DNA of 64,000 bases from Athripsodes cinereus (taxonomy: Eukaryota > Arthropoda > Insecta > Trichoptera > Leptoceridae), in NCBI GenBank assembly GCA_947579605.1, contig OX388311.1:32738951-32802950 (forward strand), given 5' to 3'. Below, piece by piece: positions 1-9,561 of the stretch (positions are counted from its first letter, which is position 1; each line of letters begins with the position of its first letter). The position numbers and the translations under genes are program-made. Under the pieces are notes generated by a model. The model did no database searches and was not told the origin of the DNA. It saw nothing but the letters and a program-made list of their open reading frames with translations.

Positions 1-49
1 TTCAAAATATATATTTTAAGATTTGAAACTTATTGTCTAAAGAGAAACC

Positions 50-345
50 TACCTATCATCCGGATGAGTCGTATACTCCTATTTATCCGCATATTCTAAC
101 CAATGTTGTCCTTACAAGCAGACCATTGGGTTAGTTGGAAGAGATCGCGCCTTTGCGATTAACTCACCCTCAGTATATGGATTGTATCTAATTTGAATGT
201 ATACCTTCTATGTAAATGTCTGTAATCAATGTACAGTAAAGAATGAATAAATAAATAAACCATTGGTAAGGCCTGAAGGGCCCGCCAGCCAAAACCGTCA
301 TTGAGGAAATCTTTTACTCTGTCTTCAATGTTCCTTATAGGCGGT
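50..345 (+). repeat. Interspersed repeat split by a retroposon
   Basis: The stretches 50-129 and 259-345 together match an uninterrupted copy at about 5030-5190 (shared blocks include CTCCTATTTATCCGCAT, CCATTGG and GGCCTGAAGGGC). A short piece near 58530-58555 looks like the same family. No coding potential is evident and the class of the repeat is not known. Its value is as an insertion target: the 5091-5105 copy shows the pre-insertion site of the element at 130-258. Confidence 0.6.
130..258 (+). mobile_element. Short retroposon, TTAGTTGGAAG family, with target-site duplication
   Basis: The element begins GTTAGTTGGAAGAG and ends in an AATAAATAAATA tail. It is bracketed by the 8-bp direct repeat ACCATTGG (122-129 and 259-266), and the related repeat at 5091-5105 shows the same site without it. 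A 3' A/T-rich tail plus target duplication indicates retroposition. Other copies lie at 3495-3637, 17466-17576, 20866-21013 (reverse), 36040-36180, 37664-37770 and 58293-58425 (reverse). They probably are 3' ends of one LINE family or a SINE that copies that end; no ORF fits inside. Confidence 0.7.
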
Positions 346-840
346 AACAAAATTTATTGAGAAAAAATAAAGAAGGAAAACATAAATGTGAAAAAATAAT
401 GACAACGATAGTGTATAACAGAAGGTCGATTTATTCACGTTGTCGGTGTTTAAGTTGTAGAATTCCATAATGAAATTAAAAAACAGATGTTTTTTTACTT
501 TATCGTTTTTATTGAGTCTTTCGTCTTTCAAGGACATTTTCAATCAAGCCTAGTTAAGCGTTCGAAGGGCGCGAATCCGAAAGGCGCCAGTGTCAGCATA
601 GTGTGGAAACATTAAGCCCTCCTGAAAGGGACATCCCTATCAAGTTTACACTTCACTAAGGGGGAGGGGGGTAGAAATTCAGCACGTATATCAATTTACT
701 AAATCGTAATAGCTGAGTTTAAATAAGTCTACGCTTCTGATAGTTGTAACAATACATAATTAAATATTTTTGCTAAGCTGCTGCCCCACCCCCTAGAAAA
801 TACTAAGTAGGTATGTCATGTTTATAAATATTATATAATA
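346..840. other. No feature recognised
   Basis: AT-rich sequence with a few short GC-rich patches (around 560-680). Only short spurious reading frames are present and no repeat relationship to the rest of the window was noticed. Confidence 0.4.
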
Positions 841-1165
841 CTAGCTGACCCAGCAAATGTTGTTTTGCCATATACTAATATCGCTATTAAAAAATAGGGG
901 TTGATGGTAGAAGGGTGAAAATTTAGGGCTGAAGGTATGTATTTTTTAATGCCTCACCATAAAATATAAAAACAAAAATTTTGTACAAAAAATAAATGAA
1001 AAAAAATTGTGGTGGACCACCCTTAACTTTTAGGGGTATAAAAATAGATGTTGGCCGATTCTCAGACCTACCCGATAAACACACAAAATTTCATCAAAAT
1101 CGGTCCAGCCGTTTCGGAGGAGTATGATACCAAACACCGTGACACGAGAATTTTATATATTATAC
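841..1165 (+). repeat. CTAGCTGACCC-type interspersed repeat
   Basis: Starts CTAGCTGACCCAGCAAATG and contains the blocks AATCGGTCCAGCCGTTTCGG and CACGAGAATTTTATATATTA. The same blocks occur in reverse orientation at about 24735-25052, and the opening CTAGCTGACCCAGC recurs at 48564. This type of repeat is very common in arthropod genomes. No protein is encoded in this stretch. Confidence 0.65.
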
Positions 1166-1640
1166 AATATCAACGCATTATTTTACTTTGAACGTAAAGA
1201 AGAACTCGCAATAGAATAATTATTAATATGTTTTATATGTACCTTGCTATTAATATTTATATAACTATTATGTATTTACATATTATTATATGCAATAGTT
1301 GTCTGCTAGGTCAGTTGATTGTCTGAACTTGATCGAAGTCTATTCCTAGCTCATTAATTATAATAACATTACTCATTATCACAATAAAAATATACCAGAC
1401 AACTTATTGAAATTATTATTACACGACGCTATAAATGATAAAAAACTTCGGTGACATCAAACATGCGGTACCCATACTAGATATCCTAGAACAGTACCTA
1501 CACATGAAGCTGTCATTGGGGTTTATAGGAGAGAATATCTGAGCCTTCGGCATATTCTAAGCCTATGGTAGTTTCATTTGTTTAATTTACATATAACCGC
1601 ATACAATGGTAAAAATAATATCGATAAACATACCTACTAC
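1166..1640. other. No feature recognised
   Basis: AT-rich non-coding sequence between two repeat fragments. I see no reading frame, hairpin or repeat match worth recording. Confidence 0.35.
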
Positions 1641-1649
1641 TATAGGTAA

Positions 1650-1838
1650 TATACTATACCCTCATGCCGTGTCCCAGATGGGTAAGGGAGAGAGAACGAG
1701 AGAGGAACGCCATATAGATCAATCCTTACATACTTATTTCGCTTCCTCTACATGCACGCCGACTTCTCTTACTCAACACGTGGCCGTCCACGTCGTTCTT
1801 GGACATCCGCGCTTCTTCACACCACCTCTTGATAAGAT
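1650..1838 (-). mobile_element. RTE retrotransposon 3'-end fragment, internally deleted
   Basis: Read on the minus strand, this matches the last part of the RTE ORF at 6319-9363: the segment ending in the CCCTCATGCCGTGTCCCA tail block at its left, the SVLSAYP-type C-terminus region, then the RPRTTWL region. Deletions and substitutions destroy the frame. The left end keeps the TATACTATACC tail characteristic of the family. It is an old, dead copy. Confidence 0.75.
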
Positions 1839-1859
1839 TGATAAACTTACATAGTATAA

Positions 1860-2825
1860 ATGTACATCTACGAATATAATCAATTTTCAATTGTGTAGTC
1901 ACATTAACCTTATAACTATAATAATCCTTATCACTTCATACCGTGCACCGCTCTTATACTCCTACCAACTAAATAATAGACGTGGTAACGTTTCGGTCCA
2001 CAAACTACGACCATCATCAGGTGTTAGTTGATGTTTTGGGATTTCTACGATGTTTGTTTTGGAAATCTTGAAGCCTGCAACAAACTTAAAACTTTTATTA
2101 TTTAAGATAAATCCAAATCATTAGCATCTATAATATTTTCTTGAGTAAGTACCTACCTCATTAAAACTATGGCATTCCTTTTTGTATTATTTCGTAATTC
2201 ATAGATAATATTTAATAAACAACCATTCTCTCCACATGTGCCATTTATCTTACTTAATTATCTCACTTTCACACGTCGCTTGCTGGTAATAATAAATAGA
2301 TGTAATGATTTTTTGATCTGCATAAGTTTTTATTATAAATTATAACTATGATAAAGATAAGTGTAACTAGTTAATTAAAATTATTAATTGAAATAAAGAA
2401 GCCATTTCCTGTATTTCAAACTATTGGGAACAGTCAAGATAGATACTTTTTATAAAATTTCGAAAAAAAAGAATATTCTTAGTTTTTTAAAATCTAAGAC
2501 AAATTGTAGAAGTATGTATATATTATAAATGGTTAAATTCCATAGAATTTCCGGCATCCAATTAATTGATCTCCCAATCTTATCTATTAGTTTTTTTTTT
2601 AATTTTGATATTATTGACTAGACGTACTTGTTGGGAGTCCATTACAAGACAAATTGAAAAAAACAGTATGTAGTTAACTTCAAAATTTCTTTATTAACTT
2701 CAATACTTACTTACTTTTTTCTCATCGCCTCATGATGGAGTCGAGAGTCTCCGAATATTTATTAGCGAAGTTATTGAAGTCACTTCGAAGTTTACTACAT
2801 GCTGTGTTTTTTTTTTCAATTTATA
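1860..2825. other. No feature recognised
   Basis: About 1 kb of AT-rich sequence with homopolymer runs (for example a T run near 2590) and no plausible exon. No clear match to the repeat families of the window. Confidence 0.35.
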
Positions 2826-2829
2826 TTTA

Positions 2830-3010
2830 TATCTATAAGTTTTCGAGTGTCTTGTATAAGGCAAATATTTGTAAATAATCACATATAAGCCATTTCACAT
2901 CTTTAATTCAGCAATGAGTAATACCTGTCATTCTAAATGTGATATTTTTTATCTGGTCTCCCACTCTTTTCCATCCGTTTTCAAGTTTTTTTGTAATAGC
3001 TTTCCCCACT
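2830..3010 (+). repeat. Degenerate copy of the RTE-linked short retroposon
   Basis: Contains the family blocks AAGTTTTCGAGTGTCTTGTA, a decayed form of AATTCAGCGATGAG (AATTCAGCAATGAG at about 2909) and a second partial block GGTCTCCCACTCTTTTCC. The parts are rearranged or represent two overlapping fragments of the family better seen at 30297-30514. Confidence 0.5.
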
Positions 3011-3401
3011 TTTCTCAGGGAAGTACTTTAGCTATCTGCAAATGTTTATTCATAAATTCATATAAGAAATAAATTCCATCTTGCGACCTTCTCACATTAG
3101 CTCAGTATTATAATAAATCGCTTTGTATTGTTTTATTTTTTTATCAACAGAGAAAATGTATCATTGTTATGTAGTTCATCTAAAACATAACATTGTAACG
3201 CCTAATGCAATGATGCACACAGACTTTAAACGCTGCAAAAACCTTTAATTTTAATATTTAATGAGTTGTGTTTACCTGTGCATGGGTGTACCTAGGAGAG
3301 GAGACTGGAGGGGGTAGCGGCCCAAAGGTAGATTAAAAAGTTGTCTATATTTCCTAAGCCAGCTAAACAAAAGGTTTTATTTTAAAAATCTATCTATATA
3401 T

Positions 3402-3775
3402 TTACACCCTCATGCCGTATCCCGAGAGGGTAGGCAGAGAGAACGGAATGCAATATAGATTTACCCTTATATACTTGGATTATAGATTTACCTACCGGGT
3501 TAGTTGGAAGATATCGCATTATAGCGATAAACTCGCCCTCTGTACACTGAATAACTGATATTTTATGATACTTTGTATTGATTTGAAATAATGTCACCAA
3601 TGTACAGTGAAGAATAAAATAAATAAATAAAAATACTTCAATCGTTTCTTTTACATTTAAACAATTCCTCATACACGCACGGCAATTTCTCTTACTTTGA
3701 GAATTTGATTCACGTGATCAAGACACATGTTTCTCGGACGTCCGCGCTTCTTCACACCTCCTCTTTCAGATAAAA
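3402..3775 (-). mobile_element. RTE retrotransposon 3' fragment split by a retroposon
   Basis: Minus-strand match to the RTE C-terminal coding region and 3' end: 3402-3475 holds the terminal CCCTCATGCCGTATCCC block and 3640-3775 continues into the sequence for the RNCMN, LKDG and RGRPR-type region. Between them lies a TTAGTTGGAAG element (3495-3637). ATACTT flanks both sides of the insertion, consistent with a short target duplication. The coding frame is broken. Confidence 0.75.
3495..3637 (+). mobile_element. TTAGTTGGAAG-family retroposon nested in an RTE fragment
   Basis: Runs from GGGTTAGTTGGAAGATATCG to an AATAAAATAAATAAATAAA tail and is closely similar to the copies at 36040 and 17466. 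It interrupts the RTE fragment 3402-3775, so this family was active after that RTE copy landed. Confidence 0.7.
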
Positions 3776-4340
3776 ATTAAGTATTTGCTCAAATTTGAAA
3801 GCCAAATCGAGAAAGGTGGAAACTAAAATAAAGATGTTCTAATTTTGTAAAATCGGAAGTAATATTTGGCAGCGAAAGTTAAGAAAAGCATTCGCGATAT
3901 GAAACAACCAAATTATTGTATTAATCTGTTTCTGTCCCCCTCCTGATAAAAATATTGTGTGCGCCCTTTTACTTGTGATAATAATCTATTAATCATTTGC
4001 CATTCTTATTCCACATTATAACTTTGTACTATCATCTATATAATATATGTCTGTATTTATAACTAAGACAACTTGCATTAAGTATTTTATAAAATGTAGG
4101 TTAATATCATTAATTCTTCTAGCTACTGAATATTTTATTGCCTGACTGTGTGATTTGATGATTCTAATTGATAATTACAATTTTTCTGAAAGTAAAGGTG
4201 CTCGGAGACACAAATGGTTAGGAGGATCAATTGTTTTGCTTGAAGAAATGCATGTGCAAGGACAGGAATAAATGGCGCTCGACCCTTTCTGCTATATCAT
4301 TATGGCATTTGTCCTACAAGTGGGGTTGCCAGTGAACTAA
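3776..4340. other. No feature recognised
   Basis: AT-rich non-coding sequence without a clear repeat match or reading frame. Confidence 0.35.
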
Positions 4341-4344
4341 AAAT

Positions 4345-4440
4345 AAATTGTCCTCTGCATGTCAAAAAAAATAAGACATTCAGGATGGGTAGCATGCCTC
4401 ATCGCTGAATTGTAGATGTAAAATCCTCTAATATGGGATA
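4345..4440 (-). repeat. Fragment of the RTE-linked short retroposon
   Basis: On the minus strand it carries CAGCGATGAGGCATGC followed by the ACCCATCCTGAATGTCTTA block and the GAGGAC box of the family. Only the middle of the element is preserved. Confidence 0.55.
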
Positions 4441-5029
4441 TATTCAATATTACAAAAATGAAAATAAAGAAAATCTTTCTTCTCCTAGAGTCCTTAAATT
4501 CTGAGGATCGTGACCTTCATGCCTCATTCAATTCTCCATCTGTCGCGATAATGTGTGATTCTCATCAGCTTGCCAGGTTGCCTTTTCGCGACGTGCAACG
4601 CATATAAATCTAAAATAAATAAATAATTTAAATTTTGTTTTCCTCATAACAGAATGTGTTAATTTATTAACTTAGCTTACTGTATTTGTTCATAAATCTC
4701 ACGATTGTGTGTAATTTATTTTATTTATTTACATATATTTGTATGTATTTTATTTTATTCCACTCGCTCGTCTATTTAACATGCGTTCGCCTCGGTATGC
4801 CTTTACTGTTAAAATGTTCACCGTCATTCCTGCATAATATGTACATAATTACCTACCTTTACTTCATAATATTAACTTCTGTTGCATGTTATATAACACT
4901 TTGACACCCATCGTGTTGGAAGGTATGCGTAAAATCTACGTATTGGGAATAAATATTCTCCGACAAATTATTATCTGACTATTAGGAATTCTTAACTAAT
5001 CAGCATTGAAGAGAGACCCACCTCACACC
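4441..5029. other. No feature recognised
   Basis: AT-rich stretch. A reading frame at 4686-4904 is hydrophobic and low-complexity and looks like chance. Confidence 0.35.
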
Positions 5030-5195
5030 CGTATATTTCAGGAGTCATAGACTCCTATTTATCCGCATAATTAAACCAAATTTGTCCTCACGGGCGGGCC
5101 ATTGGGCAGGCCTGAAGGGCCAACTGGCCAAAACCACCATCGTGGGAATCTTTTAAGCAACACTCTCCCTTCAATGCCCCCTTTGAAAGTATGTT
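5030..5195 (+). repeat. Uninterrupted copy of the repeat seen at 50-345
   Basis: Shares CTCCTATTTATCCGCAT, the CCATTGGGCAGGCCTGAAGG junction and the following GGAATCTTTTA block with the split copy at the window start. It serves as the empty-site reference for the retroposon at 130-258. Confidence 0.6.
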
Positions 5196-5524
5196 TATTT
5201 AATAAAATATAAAAAAATAACAATTTAGTAACTAACTAATCAGGAGGCCAAGATCCAGATAGGGTCTTGGCCTCCTTTAGAGTACGTCTCCATGAATGGC
5301 GGTCCTGTGCTGCTTTTTGCCAATTCTGGATGCCAATGATTAATTGTGCATCTTTATTGACACTATCCAGCAATCAAAACTTCGACGGCCTTACTGATTT
5401 TCTTCGACTCCCGCGGTGTGCCATTCAAAATCCATCGTAGAATGATGTCATCTTCCCTTATTCGTTGCAAGTGTACCTACCTACAGCTCCTGGCTACACT
5501 TGATACACAATTCTCCCTTACTTT

Positions 5525-5567
5525 AAGTACTAAACGCTCACACCATATCCCAAGTGGGGTAGGCAGA
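5525..5567 (-). repeat. Terminal stub of an RTE copy
   Basis: About 40 bp match the RTE 3' end (minus strand CTCTGCCTACCCCACTTGGG followed by ATATGG). Only the last coding residues of the element remain. Confidence 0.5.
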
Positions 5568-5920
5568 GTTAATTTTGTATTCCTGGGGGTACGAGGTTGG
5601 TTATTTAGGTTGGAAGCCACTGGTGTACACTGTATAGGTATATTATGACTGGCCTGCCTCACCCAACACTAACTTACAGAGGGATAGGTACACAGTCCGC
5701 AGTAATAATGTATGCAAACATAACAGTAATCACATCTACTCATTATCAACTCATATGCCACGGAACATTGGTCACCGCACCGATACCTACATAATTATGC
5801 TAATATTAAATTTATTTGAAATTACAGGTGAAAAAGGTATTCAGGGTGAGATTTTTTTCTCAAAAATTTTTCGTTTTAAAGAACTAAAAGTTTCTTTTTA
5901 AATGTTTCAAAATTTTGAGT

Positions 5921-6065
5921 TCGTCGGTAGCCTGGAGGTAGAGTCTTAGCCTCGTGAACGAGGGGTCCGCGGTTCGATTCCTGGTGCCGGAATACTCCCC
6001 TTTCACAACACAAGATTTAAGCTTACTGTGAAAGATGTATAAGGTTGTAATTTCTTAATATAAAA
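5921..6065 (+). mobile_element. tRNA-derived SINE
   Basis: Has an internal RNA polymerase III promoter layout: an A-box-like GGTAGCCTGGAGG at about 5928 and a B box GGTTCGATTCC at about 5972, roughly 45 bp apart as in tRNA genes. A non-tRNA body follows (ACTCCCCTTTCAC, AAGCTTACTGTGAAAG). A second copy with the same layout lies at 37141-37265, so this is a dispersed SINE and not a tRNA gene; the anticodon arm is not conserved between the two. Confidence 0.65.
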
Positions 6066-6240
6066 AATATTTTTTTGATTTGGTTGTTATGTCATTTCTA
6101 CAAAAAGTTCTTCAATCACCTACGTTTAATATTTATAGAATTTATAATTAATACTTAGAGATATGAATTGGCCGTTGACACTGTAGGTAGGTATGTATTT
6201 ATATAAATTTCTTCAGTTCGTATAAATTTCTTAATTTCAC

Positions 6241-6300
6241 AAGTCATTATGTATTTTAGCTACGAAAATTGATACTTCTCGCAAAGTCGTCTATAGTCAA
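6241..6300. repeat. Left part of a MITE interrupted by the RTE element, with target duplication
   Basis: TTTTAGCTACGAAAATTGA and the following CTCGCAA..GTCGTCTA match the right half of the MITEs at 31622-31812 and 46337-46531. Its continuation (ATAACGCTTAAATGTGTTTTGA) is at 10579-10600, after the RTE. CTATAGTCAA at 6291-6300 and 10561-10570 is the 10-bp target-site duplication. Confidence 0.75.
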
Positions 6301-6318
6301 CTATACTATACTATACCC

Positions 6319-9300
6319 TCACGCCGTGTCCCAAGTGGGGTAGGCAGAGAGAACGGAACGCCAAACAGATCTATCTTTACACACTTCCTTCGCTTCCTCC
6401 ACATTCATACAGTTCCTCATACACGCACGTCGGTTCCTCTTACTCAACACGCGGCCATCCTTGAGAATTTGATCCACGTGATCAAGCCACGTGGTTCTCG
6501 GACGCCCGCGTTTCCTCACACCCTTTCTTTCAGATAAGTATATCCTCTTTGTCATTCTTTCCTCTTTCATTCGTTCCACATGACCAAACCATCTCAATTT
6601 ATTTACACGCATTCTGTCCACAACAGTCTTCTTGCATCCGCTCATTCTTCTAATATCCTCATTCTTCACTCTATCACGCAGCGTTTTACCAACCATTCTT
6701 CTCAACGATCGCATCTCTACTGCATTTATTCCACTTTCGTCCTTCTTCAACCACGTCCATGTCTCGCTTGCATACGTAAGTGACGGTACCAGAATGGTAT
6801 TGTGCACCAGCATTTTAGCCATGTTCGACACATTGTCATTGCTGACAATGGGTCGAAGTGCACCGTTTACTCTAGCACCGGCCACTTTCCTTCTTTCAAT
6901 GTCCCTATCGCATCTTCCATCCCTCGTAAACATACTTCCCAAATATACATACTCACTTACTTGCTCCAAACATTCGTCACCAACTTTAATCTCGCAAATC
7001 GTTTTTTCATTCTCTCTTTCAAAAACAAGAACTTTCGTCTTCATAACGTTCATTTTCAAACCATTCAAATTGCAACTATCATACACACACGTAACAATCT
7101 CTTGTAAGTCCCTTTCACTCTCAGCCATTAACACCAAATCATCTGCGTACATCAATGCATTCACCCGAAACCCATTCAGCTCGACACCAACATCCATCTC
7201 TTTCACAGGTCGCATACAGTAGTCGAAGAATAGGTTGAACAGCCACGGAGACATGACACAACCTTGCTTCACTCCTTTGGTGAGGACAAACCACTCCGAG
7301 AGAGTGTTATTTACCCTCACGCAAGCGGAGCTTCCCACGTAAAGTGAAGATATTGCGCGGATCAACCGGCTGCTCACCCCATACTCCGACAACACGCGCC
7401 ACAACCTTTCCCGGTCCACTCGATCATATGCTTTCTCCAGATCCACGAACGCACAAAAAAGCCTCTGGTGTTTACCCAGAAACTTCTCTATAACCATTCG
7501 CAGGGAGAAGATCTGATCGGTGCACCCTCTGCCATTCAAAAAAGCTCCTTGCGCATCCCATATCTTACACTCAGTTATCTTTCGTACTCTCTCAATCAAA
7601 ATTCTACCATACAGTTTCCCTATTGAGCTCAGCAAGCTAATAGCCCGATAACTCCCGCACTCAAGCCTAGAGCCTTTCCCTTTGTACAGGGGGCAGATGA
7701 TAGCCCTCTTCCAATCCTCTGGTGTAACACCTTCTCTCCAACAATCGTTGAAAAGCTCCAAACACCACGCGAGAGCCCCCGGTCCACCAGACTTGATGAG
7801 CTCAACGGCAACACAATCATACCCTACAGCTTTACCGCACTTCGCTTTTTTTAATGCATTCAAAATCTCATTCATGTCTATCATATCGTTTTCATTCACA
7901 CTGCTTTCACTGTCGTCATACTCATTTGCATTTGTACCATCACATTCAAACAGATCTTCGAAATATTCCTTCCATCTCTGTAGCACACATTCATCATTCA
8001 CTAACACACATCCATCCTTGTCTTTTATCCCTTTCATACTGTTCACACTTGAACCCGTCCTCTTTCGTTTCACTTCCTTCCAAAAAATCTTCATATTTTC
8101 ACTCGCATACGTAGACAATTTCTTACATTCTTCATCTTCAAGCATTTTTTTCTTCATTTTCACAACTTCACGCACTTCCTTCTTGCATGTCTTGTAAACT
8201 TCTTTCTTTCGCTCTTTTTCACATGTGTCACACTGTTTCACATTCAGTAAGTCTTTCCAAGCATTCTTCTTCTTATCTACAGCTTCTTTCACATCATTAT
8301 CCCACCATGCATCGCCTTTCTTACGTCCAACTTTAGCTTCACCACATGTTTCTTTTGCACTTCCTACAAGCACACTTTTTAAGACATCCCACCTTTCATT
8401 CATCGTTAGATCATTCTTTTCGTTCGTACTCAGCTTCTCATTCACAGTTTTTACATATTCATTCTTTACACTCTCATCTTTCAGTTTTTCGACTCTCAAT
8501 CTCATAGCTGGCGTGGACTTTTGTGTTCTCGAACGCCAACCGGAGAATAGATTTATTCTTGAGACGACAAGAAAATGATCCGTCTCCAGCTCAGCGCCTC
8601 GATACACTCTAGTATCCGTGGTCGCCTTCCTGAGACGAGAGTCCACACACACGAGGTCAATCATCGATCTTTCAATCCCTCTCTCCCAGGTATACATGTG
8701 GATCTCCTTGTGGGCGAAAAAGGTATTCGCCACAAAGAGATCCATCTCCAAGCACACATCAATTATTCGTTTGCCATTATCGTTCACTCTACTGTCTCCA
8801 TTCATTCCCAAAACACTTTCAAGTTCATTCCTCCTAACACCCACCCATCCATTCAAATCACCTGCCAAGATCAATCTTTCATTTTCATTTTTATCTTCTG
8901 CAATCTTTCTCACGCCATTCCAGAACTCTTCCTTTTCCGTCTCTATGGCATCGTTCCCAGGACCATACCCAACTATGAGTAAGATCCTAGTCATCCCCAC
9001 TTTGAAACGGATCCAGATTAGCCTGGAACTTACACATTCATACCCTTTCATACATTCGCTCATTCTTTTCGATAAAAAAGCACCCACACCTTGACATGCG
9101 TGTTGTGTGTCTGGAACACCAGACCACAACTCGATCCTTCCATCACTTTCTTTAATACCACACCCTTTCCTCTTCGTTTCGCAGACACACAAAACATCCA
9201 AATACTTATCATTCATCATCTCTAAAATTTCGTCCGTCTTTCTCACCATCCCTCCTCTCACATTCAAAACTCCCACCCTGCATTCCGCTCTCCTCTTTGT

Positions 9301-9363
9301 GCCCTTCACCCACTTTGACGCGGCATGATGGGTGGCAAGCCTCATCGCTGCCATATGCGTCAA
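6319..9363 (-). CDS. RTE endonuclease/reverse transcriptase polyprotein, 1014 aa, intact
   Basis: Performs target-primed reverse transcription. Residues about 28-270 form an apurinic-type endonuclease: LNVRG (Asn34), CETK (Glu62), GYGPG (132-136), AGDLNGW (Asp169, Asn171), SMIDLV (Asp236) and the terminal TDH (Asp262-His263). Reverse transcriptase covers about 490-790: QGAFLNGRG (605-613), catalytic FVDLEKAYD (Asp641), KGVKQGCVMSP (696-706), YADD (739-742) and GLKMNVMKTK. The C-terminal third keeps the RTE-typical YASETWTW, RWFGHVERM, RGRPRTTWLDHVDQ and SAYPTWD stretches. There is no RNase H domain and no separate ORF1 was seen. The start used is the first ATG of the frame; the translation start could be a little downstream (Met4, Met7). 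Truncated copies of the same family at 13651, 17590, 28381 and 50635 support the reading. Confidence 0.93.
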   Translation of the reverse strand: MTHMAAMRLATHHAASKWVKGTKRRAECRVGVLNVRGGMVRKTDEILEMMNDKYLDVLCVCETKRKGCGIKESDGRIELWSGVPDTQHACQGVGAFLSKRMSECMKGYECVSSRLIWIRFKVGMTRILLIVGYGPGNDAIETEKEEFWNGVRKIAEDKNENERLILAGDLNGWVGVRRNELESVLGMNGDSRVNDNGKRIIDVCLEMDLFVANTFFAHKEIHMYTWERGIERSMIDLVCVDSRLRKATTDTRVYRGAELETDHFLVVSRINLFSGWRSRTQKSTPAMRLRVEKLKDESVKNEYVKTVNEKLSTNEKNDLTMNERWDVLKSVLVGSAKETCGEAKVGRKKGDAWWDNDVKEAVDKKKNAWKDLLNVKQCDTCEKERKKEVYKTCKKEVREVVKMKKKMLEDEECKKLSTYASENMKIFWKEVKRKRTGSSVNSMKGIKDKDGCVLVNDECVLQRWKEYFEDLFECDGTNANEYDDSESSVNENDMIDMNEILNALKKAKCGKAVGYDCVAVELIKSGGPGALAWCLELFNDCWREGVTPEDWKRAIICPLYKGKGSRLECGSYRAISLLSSIGKLYGRILIERVRKITECKIWDAQGAFLNGRGCTDQIFSLRMVIEKFLGKHQRLFCAFVDLEKAYDRVDRERLWRVLSEYGVSSRLIRAISSLYVGSSACVRVNNTLSEWFVLTKGVKQGCVMSPWLFNLFFDYCMRPVKEMDVGVELNGFRVNALMYADDLVLMAESERDLQEIVTCVYDSCNLNGLKMNVMKTKVLVFERENEKTICEIKVGDECLEQVSEYVYLGSMFTRDGRCDRDIERRKVAGARVNGALRPIVSNDNVSNMAKMLVHNTILVPSLTYASETWTWLKKDESGINAVEMRSLRRMVGKTLRDRVKNEDIRRMSGCKKTVVDRMRVNKLRWFGHVERMKEERMTKRIYLSERKGVRKRGRPRTTWLDHVDQILKDGRVLSKRNRRACMRNCMNVEEAKEVCKDRSVWRSVLSAYPTWDTA

Positions 9364-9561
9364 AGCGTACTACCTATTGTCTTACATTTATCTTACATTT
9401 TACCCCCCACCGCCAAGGAATACGAAAAATCCACCACCCTGTAACCCAACACCAAAACTTACAAGTAAATTAAAAATATAGGAAAAAAAGAAAAGAAAAG
9501 TAAGAAACCTCCACCAAAATTAGTCAAGGTCGTGGGTCGTCTTAGAAGTGGCCCTGCGGGC
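9364..9561 (-). promoter_or_regulatory. Unique part of the RTE 5' leader
   Basis: About 200 bp between the ATG of the RTE ORF and the first tandem monomer. It contains a polypurine/poly-C patch and no ORF in the element's sense. By position it is untranslated leader; promoter activity is inferred, not shown. Confidence 0.5.

Noticed and set aside
4686..4904. 72-aa hydrophobic plus-strand ORF
   Set aside because: Low-complexity Tyr/Phe/Leu/Ile composition expected by chance in AT-rich DNA.
5921..5995. Possible tRNA gene
   Set aside because: The A and B boxes are present, but no complete cloverleaf could be drawn and a second copy at 37141 shares non-tRNA sequence; a SINE explains both.
6580..9328. 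Many plus-strand reading frames (for example 6632-7222, 7682-8197, 8618-9094) opposite the RTE ORF
   Set aside because: They are Ser/His/Phe-rich antisense shadows of the long minus-strand RTE frame, with no motif or splice support.
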